NCBI GenBank assembly: GCA_913776255.1
Contig: CAJYLV010000062.1
Span: 1 to 58,745 of the forward strand
Reading direction: 5' to 3'
Length of the DNA: 58,745 nt
Source of the DNA: an uncultured Sphingomonas sp.
GTDB taxonomy: Bacteria; Pseudomonadota; Alphaproteobacteria; Sphingomonadales; Sphingomonadaceae
The notes under the pieces were generated by a model. The model ran no database searches and was not told the origin of the DNA. It was given only the letters and a program-made list of their open reading frames with translations. This document shows, one piece after another, positions 18,242 through 27,655 of the stretch (the stretch's first letter is position 1; the number at the start of each line of letters is the position of its first letter). A program made the position numbers and the translations under genes.

Positions 18242-18329
18242 CGTCATCCCGGACCTGATCCGGGATCCCGCTTCTGTCGCCGGCCATGAAAAGAAGAAGC
18301 GGGGCCCCGGATCACGTCCGGGGCGACGG
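18242..18329. repeat. Intergenic inverted repeat, GTC-CCCGG family
   Basis: GTCATCCCGGACCTGATCCG with CCCGCTTCT forms one part; AGAAGAAGCGGGGCCCCGG and ATCACGTCCGGGGCGACGG form the other. It is a copy of the element at 13027-13116, right after the SpoIIAA-like gene. It probably ends that transcript. Confidence 0.75.
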
Positions 18330-18395
18330 AGATCGGATGGTCCGGCCTTCGAAGACGTTTGGGTCCCCCGCCGCACCACGCTAAGCCCGCGCGCG

Positions 18396-19451
18396 ATGCC
18401 CCTGCCCTCTCCTTCCCGCCGGCTGCTGCTCGCCGCGCCCGTGCTGCTCGCGCTCGGCGGCGCCGCGCCCGCCGCGATCCTGACCTCCGAGGTCATCGAC
18501 CCCGCCCCACCCTATCCGCAGGCGCATGCCTCGACGCTCGTCGCGCTGCCCGATGCGACGATCGCCGCGGCGTGGTTCGGCGGCTCGGGCGAAGGCCGCC
18601 CCGATGTCGCGATCTGGTTCGCGCGGCGCGCGGCAAAAGGCTGGGAACGCCCAATCGCGGTCGCGCGCGACACGCGCTACCCGACGTGGAACCCGGTGCT
18701 GTTCCAGCCGCCCGGCCAGCCGCTCCACCTCTTCTACAAGGTCGGCCCCAATCCGCGCGACTGGTGGGGGATGGTCATCACCTCCACCGACGGCGGGCGG
18801 CACTGGAGCGCGCCGGTGCGGCTGCCCGACGGCGTGCTCGGCCCGATCAAGAACAAGCCGGTCGTGCTCGCCGACGGGACGTGGCTGGCGCCGTCGAGCC
18901 GCGAGGTCGGCAGCCCCGAGCACAACCGCTGGTTCCTGCGCATGGAACGCTCCGCCGATCGCGGGCGGACGTGGAGCGCCGGCCCCGAGATCGCCTCACC
19001 GGTCGGGCTGGAGGCGATCCAGCCGAGCGTGCTGACGCTGAAGGACGGCACGCTCGCGCTGGTCGCGCGGACGCGGCAGGGCGTTGTCGCGACCAGCCGC
19101 TCGCGCGACGGCGGGCGAAGCTGGTCGCCGCTCGCCGCGCTTGCGCTGCCCAACCCCAATGCCGGCACCGACGCGGTGACGCTCGCCGACGGGCGGCAAC
19201 TGATCGTCTACAACCACGCCGCGCACGATCCCGCCACCCCCGGCGACGGCCCGCGCTGGCCGCTGAACGTCGCGCTGTCCGACGATGGCGTCCACTGGCG
19301 CGCGGTGCTGACGCTGGAAAGCCGGCCGATCAAGGACGGTTATGCCTATCCGGCGGTGATCCAGTCGCGCGACGGACGCGTCCATATCAGCTATACATGG
19401 AACCGCACGCGCATCCGCCACGTCGTGCTCGATCCCCGCCAGTTGAGGTAA
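18396..19451 (+). CDS. BNR/sialidase-fold exported protein (exo-sialidase-like glycosidase family)
   Basis: The 351-aa protein has a signal peptide (RRLLLAAPVLLALGGAAPAA). A six-bladed-propeller pattern follows, with several Asp-box-like segments (STDGGRHWSAPV, SADRGRTWSAGP, SRDGGRSWSPLA). HASTLVALPDATIAAAWFGG and DVAIWFARR are typical for the sialidase-2/BNR-4 group, which includes hydrolases and lyases acting on varied polysaccharides. I cannot identify the substrate; classical sialidase activity is not shown. The small gene at 19455 begins 3 bp after its stop. Confidence 0.8.
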   Translation: MPLPSPSRRLLLAAPVLLALGGAAPAAILTSEVIDPAPPYPQAHASTLVALPDATIAAAWFGGSGEGRPDVAIWFARRAAKGWERPIAVARDTRYPTWNPVLFQPPGQPLHLFYKVGPNPRDWWGMVITSTDGGRHWSAPVRLPDGVLGPIKNKPVVLADGTWLAPSSREVGSPEHNRWFLRMERSADRGRTWSAGPEIASPVGLEAIQPSVLTLKDGTLALVARTRQGVVATSRSRDGGRSWSPLAALALPNPNAGTDAVTLADGRQLIVYNHAAHDPATPGDGPRWPLNVALSDDGVHWRAVLTLESRPIKDGYAYPAVIQSRDGRVHISYTWNRTRIRHVVLDPRQLR

Positions 19452-19454
19452 GTC

Positions 19455-19634
19455 ATGGCCGAACGCTTCGAACGCCACCGCCAGCCGTGGCGCCCCGACG
19501 AGATCCAGAAGCTCCACCAGCTCGCCAAAAAGGGCATGGCGCTGAAGGTGATCGCCAAGGCGCTGACGCGCAGCGAGGAATCGGTGAAGGACCGCGCCAA
19601 GGAGGACAGGCTGTCGATCGCCAAGTTGCGGTAG
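19455..19634 (+). CDS. Small Myb/SANT-like helical protein
   Basis: The 59-aa frame reads MAERFERHRQPWRPDEIQKL, then HQLAKKGMALKVIAKALTRS and EESVKDRAKEDRLSIAKLR. This resembles short sphingomonad proteins with a Myb/SANT- or homeodomain-like helix-turn-helix ('PWTPEEDxxLxxLAxxGxxxxxIAxxLGRS' pattern). It probably binds DNA. It begins 3 bp after the sialidase-fold gene and may be cotranscribed. GAGGTAAGTC before the ATG can serve as ribosome site. Confidence 0.7.
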   Translation: MAERFERHRQPWRPDEIQKLHQLAKKGMALKVIAKALTRSEESVKDRAKEDRLSIAKLR

Positions 19635-19961
19635 GATAACGCGAGCGTAACAAACGGTGATATATTTCACTTCAGGGTCACGATCTTGCGTGGAGCTTTC
19701 TGGATGTTGCAAATTCAGCAGGATGCAATTTTGCTGCTTATACGCGCCCGCAATGGCAATCCGATAAGCCGAGTGCAGCGCCAATTGTAATTATCTGGCA
19801 GGCGTGGTCATCCGGGACCGGATCGGACCGTTCACAACCGTGACTTTTATGTGACTGTCCTTAAGAAACATTTATTACAGTTCGGCAGAAACGCCCTCAC
19901 GGCTTGTCACTGGGCGAATCAACAGTTTTCATGAACCCCATATGAAAAGGGGTTAGAAACA
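19635..19961. promoter_or_regulatory. AT-richer leader of the next receptor
   Basis: This 327-bp stretch has no convincing gene. It is richer in A/T than its surroundings, notably around 19850-19880 (CTTAAGAAACATTTATTACA), where a promoter is likely. AAGGGG lies just before the receptor ATG at 19962. I saw no clear palindromic operator. Confidence 0.4.
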
Positions 19962-22900
19962 ATGAAACTGTCGCGTTTCCTTTGCGCCACGGCGATCATC
20001 GGCGCCTTCGCTGCCATCCCGGCCGTCGCCAGCGCGCAGACCGAGACCGGCGCGCTCGGCGGCCAGCCCGGCGCGGCCCAGCCCGGCACCGCGGAAGCGG
20101 ACGTCGGCGGCGACGTCGTCGTCACCGGTTCGCGCATCCGCCGGCCGAACGAGGATTCGGCGATCCCGATCACAACGGTCACCCCGCAGGAGATCCTGCA
20201 GACCGGACGCATCTCGATCGGTGACGCGCTGAACCAGCTGCCGCAGCTGCGGCCGTCGCTGGGGTCGCAGAACTCGACCTCAGGTCTCGGCACGCGCGGG
20301 CTCAACTTCCTCGAGCTGCGCAACCTCGATCGTGCGCGGACGCTGGTGCTGGTCAACGGCCGCCGTCACGTCACCGCCGACATCATCAACAACGGCAATG
20401 CCGTCGACATCAACACGATGCCGACCGACCTGATCGAGCGCGTCGACATCCTGACCGGCGGCGTGTCGTCGGTGTACGGGTCGGACGCGATCGCGGGCGT
20501 CGTCAACTTCGTGCTCAAGCGCGACTATGAAGGCGCGCAGATCCGTGCGCAGGGCGGCATCAGCGACAAGGGCGACGCGGGCAACCAGATCGTCTCGCTG
20601 CTCGCCGGCAAGAATTTCGCCGAGGGTCGCGGCAACATCGCGATCAACGCCGAATTCGCGCACCAGCAGGATTATTACGCCGCGGGCCGCCGCAACCTGC
20701 GCCAGAACGACGCCTTCGTCGTCGTCGACACCGATCCGGCCAGCGCGCCATCGGACGGCGTGTTCGACCGCAAATTCTATCGCGACATCCGCAGCACCAC
20801 GATCGGGCTCGGCGGCCAGCTCGGCTTCCGTTATGGCAACGGCGCGCCGGGTTGCGGCTCGGACGCGGTCGGCTCGGCCTTCACCTGCGCCTATCTGTTC
20901 CAGCCGGACGGCAGCCTGGTGCGGCAGACCGGCGAGCGCGTCGGGCTCGGTCCGAACGGCAATTTCGTCGGCGGCAACGGCGCGACCGGGCGTGACGGCA
21001 AGCTGCTCGTCCTGTCGCCGGACACGACCCGCTACGTCGTCAACGTCCTTGGCCATTTCGAGGTCACGCCGGCGTTCGAGCCGTTCATCGAGGCCAAGTA
21101 CGTCCGCACCGAGGCGTTCGGTTCGCAGAGCGGCCCGTTCTTCTCGCAGGGCACGACGCTGGGCGACGCGGCGACGATTTCCGGCTTCACCGATCGCTCC
21201 TACTCGAACGCGGGTAGCAGCAACGTCAACCGCGAGGGCATCCGCCTCGACAATCCGTATCTGTCGGCCGCCGCGCGCGGCACGATCGCGCAGCAGCTGA
21301 TCGCCGCGATCAACTCGGGCGTGAACCCCAACACCGGCGCCGCGTTCAAGACCGCCAACAACACCGCCGCACAGGCCGCCGCCAACCAGGCCGCGGCCAT
21401 CGCGCAGGTCAATGCCGGCACCTACCGCTTCTCGTCGCGGCGCAACTGGGTCGATTTCGGCACGCGCGACGAGCGGCTGCAGCGTGACACGTTCCGCGCG
21501 GTGGTGGGCGTGCGCGGCACGTTCAACGACGACTGGAACTACGAAGTGTCGGCCAATTACGGCCAGCACAAGGAAAACAGCGTCATCACCGGCAACGTGA
21601 ACACGCAGCGCTTCCTGCTGGCGCAGGACACGACCGTGAACGCCGCCGGGCAGATCGTCTGCCGCTCGCAGGTCAACGGCGCCTATGCCGGCGACGACAT
21701 CGGCGGCGATCCGGCGCGGCTCGCCGCGGATGTGGCCGCCTGCGTCCCGCTCAACCCGTTCGGCCAGGGATCGGCCAGCCAGGCCGCGCGCGATTACGTG
21801 GTCTCGCCGACCACCGCGACCGGCAAGGCGACGCAGTTCGTCGTCAACGGCTTCGTCGCGGGCGATCTCAGCCAGCTGTTCGAGCTGCCGGGCGGCCCGG
21901 TCGGCTTCTCGGTCGGCGCCGAATATCGCCGCGAGACGCTGAGCTACGATCTCGATCCGCTCACCCAGGCCGGCTACAATTTCTACAACGCGATCCCCAG
22001 CTTCAACGCGCCGGCCTTCGAGGTGAAGGAAGCCTATGGCGAGCTGTCGATCCCGCTGTTGAAGGACGTGTTCCTGTTCAAGGAACTGCGGCTGAGCGGC
22101 GCGGGCCGTGTCGCCGACTACAAGGGCGGCGCGGGCACCGTCTATGCATGGGACGGCCGTGTCGAATGGCGTCCGGTGCAGGACCTGCTGCTGCGCGGCG
22201 GTTACTCGCGCGCGGTGCGTGCGCCGTATCTCGGCGAGACCTATGCGCCGCTCGGGCAGAACTTCAGCCCGGCCCCGAACGATCCATGCTCGGCACGCAA
22301 CATCGGCACCGGTTCGACGACGCGCGCGGCCAATTGCGCCGCGGCGGGCATCCCGACGAGCTACGACTTCGCCTATACCTCGTCGATCGAGATCCGCAGC
22401 GGCGGCAACCCGGACCTGAAGGCGGAGACGTCGAACTCGCTGACGCTGGGCGGCGTGTTCCAGCCGACCTTCCTGCCCGGCCTGTCGGTGTCGGTCGATT
22501 ATTACGACATCAAGGTGAAGGACGTCATCACCGGGCCGACCGTCCAGCAGGCGCTCGACGCCTGCTATGACTCGCCGACGCTCGACAACCAGTTCTGCGC
22601 GCTGTTCCAGCGTGCCGGGGCCGATGGCGGCCCGGCCGGCGAGGTGCCGTACCAGATCCTGCAGGGCACGTTCCGCGACGTGCCGCAGAATTATGCGCAG
22701 CTGCGCACGCGCGGCATCGATACCGAGATCGTCTACAATCGCGATTTCGGGTTCGTGCGCGCCAACCTGCGCGGCGTGTGGAACCACATGATCCAGCTCG
22801 ACCGCTTCACCGATCCGTCGCGGCCGACCTTCAAGAACGTCCAGACCGACGAGCTGGGCCTGCCGTCCGACCGGTTCAACATCTTCTCGAACCTGACGTT

Positions 22901-23213
22901 CGGGCGCTTCCGGATCGGGCACACGCTGCGCTGGATCGACGGCATGTACCTGAACACCTGGGAAGACTATAACGGCGTCAACGGCCAGCCGCCGCAGAAC
23001 ACCGATTATGCGCCGATCAAGAAGTATCCGGCGGTCACCTACAACGACATCAACTTCAACATCGAGGTCAACGACAAGGTCGACTTCTACGGTGGTGTCA
23101 ACAACGTCGGTGACGTCAACCCGCCCTATGGCCTGACCGGCATCGGGCTCGGCTCGGGCATCTACGACAACCGTGGACGCTTCTTCTACGCGGGCATCAC
23201 CGCCCGCTTCTGA
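19962..23213 (+). CDS. TonB-dependent receptor
   Basis: The 1083-aa protein has a signal peptide (MKLSRFLCATAIIGAFAAI...ASAQ). A TonB-box-like region follows (GGDVVVTGSRIRRPNEDS), then a plug (SIGDALNQLPQLRPSLGSQN; LVLVNGRRHVTADI; VYGSDAIAGVVNFVLKRDY). A large beta-barrel ends in RGRFFYAGITARF. It resembles receptors that import peptides, sugars or other non-iron compounds in sphingomonads and Caulobacter; the ligand is not evident. A strong rho-independent terminator follows at once (23236-23265). The neighbouring 2-oxoglutarate oxygenase gene starts after it, so the two are likely separate transcripts. Confidence 0.94.
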   Translation: MKLSRFLCATAIIGAFAAIPAVASAQTETGALGGQPGAAQPGTAEADVGGDVVVTGSRIRRPNEDSAIPITTVTPQEILQTGRISIGDALNQLPQLRPSLGSQNSTSGLGTRGLNFLELRNLDRARTLVLVNGRRHVTADIINNGNAVDINTMPTDLIERVDILTGGVSSVYGSDAIAGVVNFVLKRDYEGAQIRAQGGISDKGDAGNQIVSLLAGKNFAEGRGNIAINAEFAHQQDYYAAGRRNLRQNDAFVVVDTDPASAPSDGVFDRKFYRDIRSTTIGLGGQLGFRYGNGAPGCGSDAVGSAFTCAYLFQPDGSLVRQTGERVGLGPNGNFVGGNGATGRDGKLLVLSPDTTRYVVNVLGHFEVTPAFEPFIEAKYVRTEAFGSQSGPFFSQGTTLGDAATISGFTDRSYSNAGSSNVNREGIRLDNPYLSAAARGTIAQQLIAAINSGVNPNTGAAFKTANNTAAQAAANQAAAIAQVNAGTYRFSSRRNWVDFGTRDERLQRDTFRAVVGVRGTFNDDWNYEVSANYGQHKENSVITGNVNTQRFLLAQDTTVNAAGQIVCRSQVNGAYAGDDIGGDPARLAADVAACVPLNPFGQGSASQAARDYVVSPTTATGKATQFVVNGFVAGDLSQLFELPGGPVGFSVGAEYRRETLSYDLDPLTQAGYNFYNAIPSFNAPAFEVKEAYGELSIPLLKDVFLFKELRLSGAGRVADYKGGAGTVYAWDGRVEWRPVQDLLLRGGYSRAVRAPYLGETYAPLGQNFSPAPNDPCSARNIGTGSTTRAANCAAAGIPTSYDFAYTSSIEIRSGGNPDLKAETSNSLTLGGVFQPTFLPGLSVSVDYYDIKVKDVITGPTVQQALDACYDSPTLDNQFCALFQRAGADGGPAGEVPYQILQGTFRDVPQNYAQLRTRGIDTEIVYNRDFGFVRANLRGVWNHMIQLDRFTDPSRPTFKNVQTDELGLPSDRFNIFSNLTFGRFRIGHTLRWIDGMYLNTWEDYNGVNGQPPQNTDYAPIKKYPAVTYNDINFNIEVNDKVDFYGGVNNVGDVNPPYGLTGIGLGSGIYDNRGRFFYAGITARF

Positions 23214-23235
23214 TCCGGCCGCATCATGGTAAGGG

Positions 23236-23265
23236 AAAGGGGTCGGACGCTGTCCGGCCCCTTTT
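23236..23265 (+). terminator. Rho-independent terminator
   Basis: Left arm AAAGGGGTCGGAC and right arm GTCCGGCCCCTTT pair around a 3-nt loop (GCT) and run into a T tract. It lies 22 bp after the receptor stop. Confidence 0.9.
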
Positions 23266-23284
23266 TCGTTTGGGAGAGAGCGCG

Positions 23285-24268
23285 ATGACCGACGGGCGGG
23301 TCACCCGGGCGGAGCAATGGGCCGCGGCAGGACAGGTCGAACAGGCGGTGACGCTGCTGTCCGACGGCGCGGCGGCCGGCGACGCCGGGGCCGCGATGCT
23401 GCTGGCGGTCTGGCATCTGCGCGGAACGCCGGTCGCGCGCGACCTGCCGCGTGCGCGGGCGTGGCTGCGCCGCGCGGTCGCGATCGGCCATGTCGACGCC
23501 GCGCTGATGGAGGTCGCGCTCACCGCGAACGGCAGCGGCGGCGTCCCCGACTGGCCGGCGGCGCTGGCGCTGCTCCGCACCGCGGCGCCGGGCGATCCGG
23601 TCGCGGCCGCGCAGCTGGCGCTGGTCGCGGCGATGAAGCTCGACGCCGATGGCCGGCCGTCGACCGTGCCGCGCGGCACGCCGCTCGCGACCACCCCGCG
23701 GCTCGCGCATTTTCCCGGCTTCCTCACCGCGGCGGAATGCGCGCATCTCGCCGGGGTGGCGGGCGCGATGCTCGAACCGGCGCGGATCATCGACCCCGCG
23801 ACCGGCCGACTGGTCGCCCACCCGATCCGCACCTCGGACGGTGCCGCGATCGGCCCGGTGCACGAAGATCTCGTGGTGCGCGCGATCAACGCGCGGATCG
23901 CGGCGGCCAGCGGCACCACGATCGACCAGGGCGAGGCGTTGACTGTGCTCCGCTACCGCCCCGGACAGGAATATCGCCCGCATCTCGACACGATCCAGGG
24001 CGCGGACAACCAGCGCGTCGCGACGATGCTCGTCTATCTCAACGGCGGGTTCGCAGGCGGCGAGACGCATTTTCCCGTCCCCGGCGTGACGGTCACCCCG
24101 CGCGGCGGCGATGCGCTGCTGTTCTTCAACACCCTGCCCGATGGTCGCTCCGATCCCGCGACCCGCCACGCCGGATTGCCGGTGCGCAGCGGCGCGAAAT
24201 GGCTGGCGACGCGCTGGATCCGCGCGCGCGCCATCGATCCGTGGAACCAGCCCGTCGAACCGGCCTGA
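23285..24268 (+). CDS. Prolyl-4-hydroxylase-like 2-oxoglutarate/Fe(II) oxygenase with Sel1-like repeats
   Basis: The 327-aa protein has an N-terminal Sel1/TPR-like helical half (about residues 10-130: ARAWLRRAVAIGHVDAALME). The P4H-type double-stranded beta-helix occupies about 140-315. Iron ligands are His233 and Asp235 (YRPHLDTI) and His295 (ATRHAGLPV). Lys305 (GAKWLATRWIR) is placed to hold 2-oxoglutarate. HFPVPGVTVTPRGGDALLFF is family-typical. Sphingomonad members of this type hydroxylate unknown protein targets; the Sel1-like half may hold the substrate. The ATG at 23285 is preferred to an in-frame TTG at 23270 because GAGAGAGCGCG lies just before it. Confidence 0.88.
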   Translation: MTDGRVTRAEQWAAAGQVEQAVTLLSDGAAAGDAGAAMLLAVWHLRGTPVARDLPRARAWLRRAVAIGHVDAALMEVALTANGSGGVPDWPAALALLRTAAPGDPVAAAQLALVAAMKLDADGRPSTVPRGTPLATTPRLAHFPGFLTAAECAHLAGVAGAMLEPARIIDPATGRLVAHPIRTSDGAAIGPVHEDLVVRAINARIAAASGTTIDQGEALTVLRYRPGQEYRPHLDTIQGADNQRVATMLVYLNGGFAGGETHFPVPGVTVTPRGGDALLFFNTLPDGRSDPATRHAGLPVRSGAKWLATRWIRARAIDPWNQPVEPA

Positions 24269-24324
24269 TCGCCGGCAAGCCTGAACGGCGTGACAGCGGC
24301 GTTCTTCCGTGCCACAGGAAATTC

Positions 24325-24468
24325 ATGATCGAGCTTTCCCGCGAACTGGTTGCCTATTCGATCATCGGCGTGCTGGTGATCGTTGCGGTGCCGACCGGCA
24401 TCGTGATCGCGCGCAGGCGCCGCCGCGAAAAGCTGCGCCGGCGCGGCATCAAGACCTACGGGCATTGA
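24325..24468 (+). CDS. 47-aa single-span membrane protein
   Basis: The frame reads MIELSRELVAYSIIGVLVIV followed by AVPTGIVIARRRRREKLRRR and GIKTYGH. It is one hydrophobic segment of about 20 residues followed by a strongly basic tail, which predicts a small inner-membrane protein with the tail in the cytoplasm. ACAGGAAA sits at a good distance from the ATG. Function unknown. It lies 56 bp after the oxygenase gene. Confidence 0.7.
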   Translation: MIELSRELVAYSIIGVLVIVAVPTGIVIARRRRREKLRRRGIKTYGH

Positions 24469-24493
24469 GCCCCGCCCTCGCGCGGCCCGCAGG

Positions 24494-24775
24494 ATGGCGA
24501 AGCGTCGCCACTATCTGACCGCGCGGCTGCCCGACGGCTATGTGAAGACGATCGGGCCGACCGCGCAGCCGTTCACGCATTACTGGCGGATCGTCGCCAC
24601 GCTCGCCAGCGGCAAGACCGAGGTGTTCTGGGGACACACCGCCTCGCTCGCCGAGGCGAAGCGCAAGCGCGCCCCGCTCGCCGAGGCCGCCCGGCAGCGC
24701 GGCTGGCGCGATCATGCGTTCGAGATCGTCGAACTGGAGCGCAGCGACGCCCCGCCGGTATCGGACCGCGGCTGA
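24494..24775 (+). CDS. Hypothetical protein
   Basis: The 93-aa product is basic and soluble: RRHYLTARLPDGYVKTIGPT, then YWRIVATLASGKTEVFWGHT and SLAEAKRKRAPLAEAARQRG. I do not recognise the family. The start lies close to the preceding small membrane-protein gene (26 bp), so the two may be cotranscribed. Confidence 0.6.
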   Translation: MAKRRHYLTARLPDGYVKTIGPTAQPFTHYWRIVATLASGKTEVFWGHTASLAEAKRKRAPLAEAARQRGWRDHAFEIVELERSDAPPVSDRG

Positions 24776-24904
24776 TCCGGCGGCTGCCGGCCCGGTCGGG
24801 CTTGTGCTGACGATGCAATTTTGATCCATGTCAACAATATATCGCGGCCTCCGTTTGCCGGCTGCTAAGTAAACGCCGCTATTCGTTGTCCAACGGAGGA
24901 GGCG

Positions 24905-25351
24905 ATGAAGCAGACGAAGGCGGAGCGTTTGGCGGCCAGCACAGCCGTGATCCTCGGGATCATTGCCGACAAGCAGGCGTTGCTGCGGTCGCCCGCGGCA
25001 TCGACCAATGTACCGGTGCTTGCCGGCCACCGCTGGCGGCTGACCAAGGCGTTTTACAATTATCGCTGGTTCATCAAATCGATATTGGGGGCGAGCGTCG
25101 GCACCGGACATGGTGACGCGCGGATCGTGGCCGTGATCGTCGCGGTCGACGAGGTGAACGCCGCCCTGCGCGCCTATGTGCTGCACTGGAGCAACGGCGA
25201 CAATGCGGCGCGCTGGCCGGACTATCAGGCCGCGGCGGGCGCGACGCTCGACGAGATCGCCGCCGCGGTCCGCCGCATCTCCGCCGACGCCGCGGCGATC
25301 CTGCACGATCCCGCGGAAGCGGCGGCGCAGCGCGGGGCCACCGCTAGCTGA
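24905..25351 (+). CDS. Hypothetical protein
   Basis: The 148-aa product is mainly helical (KAERLAASTAVILGIIADKQ; RLTKAFYNYRWFIKSILGAS; DEIAAAVRRISADAAAILHD). GGAGGAGGC before the ATG is a clear ribosome site. I cannot assign it to a family. It is convergent with the halogenase gene, whose stop is 40 bp away. Confidence 0.6.
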   Translation: MKQTKAERLAASTAVILGIIADKQALLRSPAASTNVPVLAGHRWRLTKAFYNYRWFIKSILGASVGTGHGDARIVAVIVAVDEVNAALRAYVLHWSNGDNAARWPDYQAAAGATLDEIAAAVRRISADAAAILHDPAEAAAQRGATAS

Positions 25352-25391
25352 TCCACCCGTGGCGCCGACGCGATCGCCCGGGCCGTTGCTG

Positions 25392-26918
25392 CTACGATCG
25401 GGTGGGCGCCGGCGCCGCTGCCGCGCCATGCCGCGCGATGAAGTCGGCGTGCATGGGCATATGCCCGACCGCGGCTTGCGTGACCGCGGCGATCCGTTGC
25501 AACCGGGTGCGCACCTCGTCGATCGGTACCCCCGCTGCGAGCGGATCATAGCCGTCCGCGACCAACCCCTGTCCGTCCATCACCGCCAGCCAGCTGGTCT
25601 TGGTGAACAATTCGTCCGCCTCGCGGAACACGCGCCCGGTCCGCGCATGGATCGCCAGCCGCTCGGCGAGCGTCTCCGGGATCGGCATCGTGGCCAGTTC
25701 GCGCCAATAAGCGGTGTCGCGCCGCTCGGTCGCGTGGAAATGCAGGATCAGGAAGTCGCGGATGCTCTCGAACTCCGCCGCCATCAACCGGTTGTAGCGG
25801 CGCGTGTCCGCCGACGCGAAGGCGCGGGTCGGCAGCATTTCGAGCAGCCGCGCGATCCCGGCCTGGATCAGGTGGATGCTGGTCGATTCCAGTGGCTCCA
25901 TGAACCCGCTCGCCAGCCCGAGCGCGACGCAATTGCCGATCCAGAACCGGTCGCGCCGCCCGGTGCGGAAGCGCAGCTGGCGCGGTTCGGCGAGCGGTTC
26001 GCCGTCGAGGTTCGCGAGCAGCGTCGCGGTCGCCTCGTCGTCGGAGAGATGCCGGCTGGCATAGACATGGCCGTTGCCGGTGCGGTGCTGCAACGGGATG
26101 CGCCATTGCCAGCCGGCGGCGCGCGCGGTGGAGCGCGTATAGGGCGCGGGCGGGCCGACATTGGCGGTCGGCACCACGACGGCGCGGTCATTGCGCAGCC
26201 ACTGCCCCCAATCCTCGAAGGTCGCGCCCAGCGTCTCGGCGATCAGCAGCCCGCCGAACCCCGAGCAATCGACGAAGAAATCCGCCGCGATCCGCGTGCC
26301 GTCCTCCAGCACGATCGCGGTGATCCGGTCGGGACCGTCGCCGCGGAGGACCTCCACGACGCGCCCCTCATGCCGCACGACCCCCGCCGCCTCCGCATGG
26401 CGGCGGAGGAAGCGCGCGTAGAGCGCGGCGTCGAAATGAAAGGCATAGCCGATATGCGCGAGCGGCGTGTTGCCCGGCTGCGGTGGCATGAACCGGCCGG
26501 CGCGCGCCGCGGCCGCGCAGATCGAATAGGCCTCCAGCGGTTGCGCCTCCCCCGCTTGGCGCAGCCGCTGCCACATCGCCTCGAACGGCACCGCACCCTT
26601 GTCGATGCCGTAGACGCCGAACGGATGGAAATAGCGGTGCCCGGGCCGCAGCCAGTCGACGAATTCGATGCCGAGCTTGAACGTGCCCTGCGTCGCGCGG
26701 ACGAATTCGGCCTCGTCGATGCCGAGCAGCGCGTTGAACGTCTGAATCGGCGGGATCGTCGCCTCGCCGACGCCGACCGTCCCGATCTCCTCGGATTCGA
26801 CCAACGTGATCGCCGGGCCGTGCGGTCCCAGTACGCGCGCCAGCGCGGCGGCCGCCATCCAGCCGGCGGTGCCGCCGCCCACGATCGCGATGCTGCGCAG
26901 CGGTGTATTGTCGGTCAT
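25392..26918 (-). CDS. Flavin-dependent tryptophan-halogenase-family protein
   Basis: The 508-aa protein (start at the Met before TDNTPLRSIAIVGGGTAGW) has the FAD-binding GxGxxG at Gly14-Gly19. The diagnostic WxWxIP motif is at residues 270-275 (WQWRIP). GVGEATIPPIQTFNALLG and DCSGFGGLLIAETLG are also typical. Such enzymes use reduced flavin to halogenate tryptophan or other aromatics, and many members near TonB receptors act on unknown, possibly peptide-bound, substrates. The start overlaps the stop of the DUF6445 gene by 4 bp (ATGA), and that gene follows the receptor gene, which makes an operon. No flavin reductase lies within the window, so reductant would come from elsewhere. Confidence 0.92.
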   Translation of the reverse strand: MTDNTPLRSIAIVGGGTAGWMAAAALARVLGPHGPAITLVESEEIGTVGVGEATIPPIQTFNALLGIDEAEFVRATQGTFKLGIEFVDWLRPGHRYFHPFGVYGIDKGAVPFEAMWQRLRQAGEAQPLEAYSICAAAARAGRFMPPQPGNTPLAHIGYAFHFDAALYARFLRRHAEAAGVVRHEGRVVEVLRGDGPDRITAIVLEDGTRIAADFFVDCSGFGGLLIAETLGATFEDWGQWLRNDRAVVVPTANVGPPAPYTRSTARAAGWQWRIPLQHRTGNGHVYASRHLSDDEATATLLANLDGEPLAEPRQLRFRTGRRDRFWIGNCVALGLASGFMEPLESTSIHLIQAGIARLLEMLPTRAFASADTRRYNRLMAAEFESIRDFLILHFHATERRDTAYWRELATMPIPETLAERLAIHARTGRVFREADELFTKTSWLAVMDGQGLVADGYDPLAAGVPIDEVRTRLQRIAAVTQAAVGHMPMHADFIARHGAAAAPAPTRS

Positions 26919-27631
26919 GCGTCCACCCGGCATTGCAGGAACAGGTTGCCGGTCAGCCGGCCGTGGCGCGGTTCGGCCGGCTGCGCGGGCAGCGTCGTGA
27001 TCCACCCCGAATGCAGCAGCGCGGCGCGGTAGAGGAGCAGCCGGTCGGGCACGGCAGCGACGACCTCGATCGCCTCGAACCCGTCATCGGCACCAATGCA
27101 ATAGCGGGGCGGCGGCGCCGGATCGTGCGCGCGCGCCGCCTGATAGGCGGGCAGCCGCGCGGCATCGAGCGTCTCGAACCCGGTCGCGCGATGGCGGAAG
27201 AAGGCGGTGCCGTCGCCATTGCCCGGCGACAGGAAATGGATGGTCGCGAATTGCAGCCGGTCGGCGGTGTCGACATGCGGCACGCGCTGCTCGGCGGTCA
27301 GCGCGGCGGGTGCGGTGGTGACGAGCGAGAAATTGCCGCGCGCCCGCGCCGGGCGGACCGGACAGCCGGTGAAATGCGTCGCGATCAGCGGCAGGATCGC
27401 GCGAACCATCGCATCGACATAGGCGACCGGCGCGGAGCCCAGCAGACCGGGATAGAAGCTGCCGACGCTGGCGGCCGGCGCGAACGCCGACTGATTGGCG
27501 GCGAAGGCGCGCAGCGCCTCGACCTGCCCGGTCGCGCCATCGACGACGAGCACCGGCTCGCGCTCGCTGCCGACGTGCCGCACGGTGAGGGTCGCGCCGG
27601 GGGCAAACGCCAGATCCTGCCCAGTCTTCAC
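26915..27631 (-). CDS. DUF6445-family protein
   Basis: The 238-aa product (GTG start at 27631, chosen because a GGGGGAGGGGG run lies just before it) has PHVDTADRLQFATIHFLSPG, GTAFFRHRATGFETL and RLLLYRAALLHSGWI. That fits DUF6445, whose members usually sit beside tryptophan halogenases. The His-x-Asp and distal His suggest a 2-oxoglutarate-oxygenase-like fold, though this is an inference. It lies between the receptor and the halogenase; the 4-bp overlap with the halogenase suggests translational coupling. Confidence 0.8.
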   Translation of the reverse strand: MKTGQDLAFAPGATLTVRHVGSEREPVLVVDGATGQVEALRAFAANQSAFAPAASVGSFYPGLLGSAPVAYVDAMVRAILPLIATHFTGCPVRPARARGNFSLVTTAPAALTAEQRVPHVDTADRLQFATIHFLSPGNGDGTAFFRHRATGFETLDAARLPAYQAARAHDPAPPPRYCIGADDGFEAIEVVAAVPDRLLLYRAALLHSGWITTLPAQPAEPRHGRLTGNLFLQCRVDA

Positions 27632-27655
27632 CGACGCCCCCTCCCCCAAGACGAT

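Noticed and set aside
20280..22922. An 880-codon open frame on the minus strand
   Set aside because: Opposite-strand shadow of a clear TonB receptor gene; low-complexity composition.
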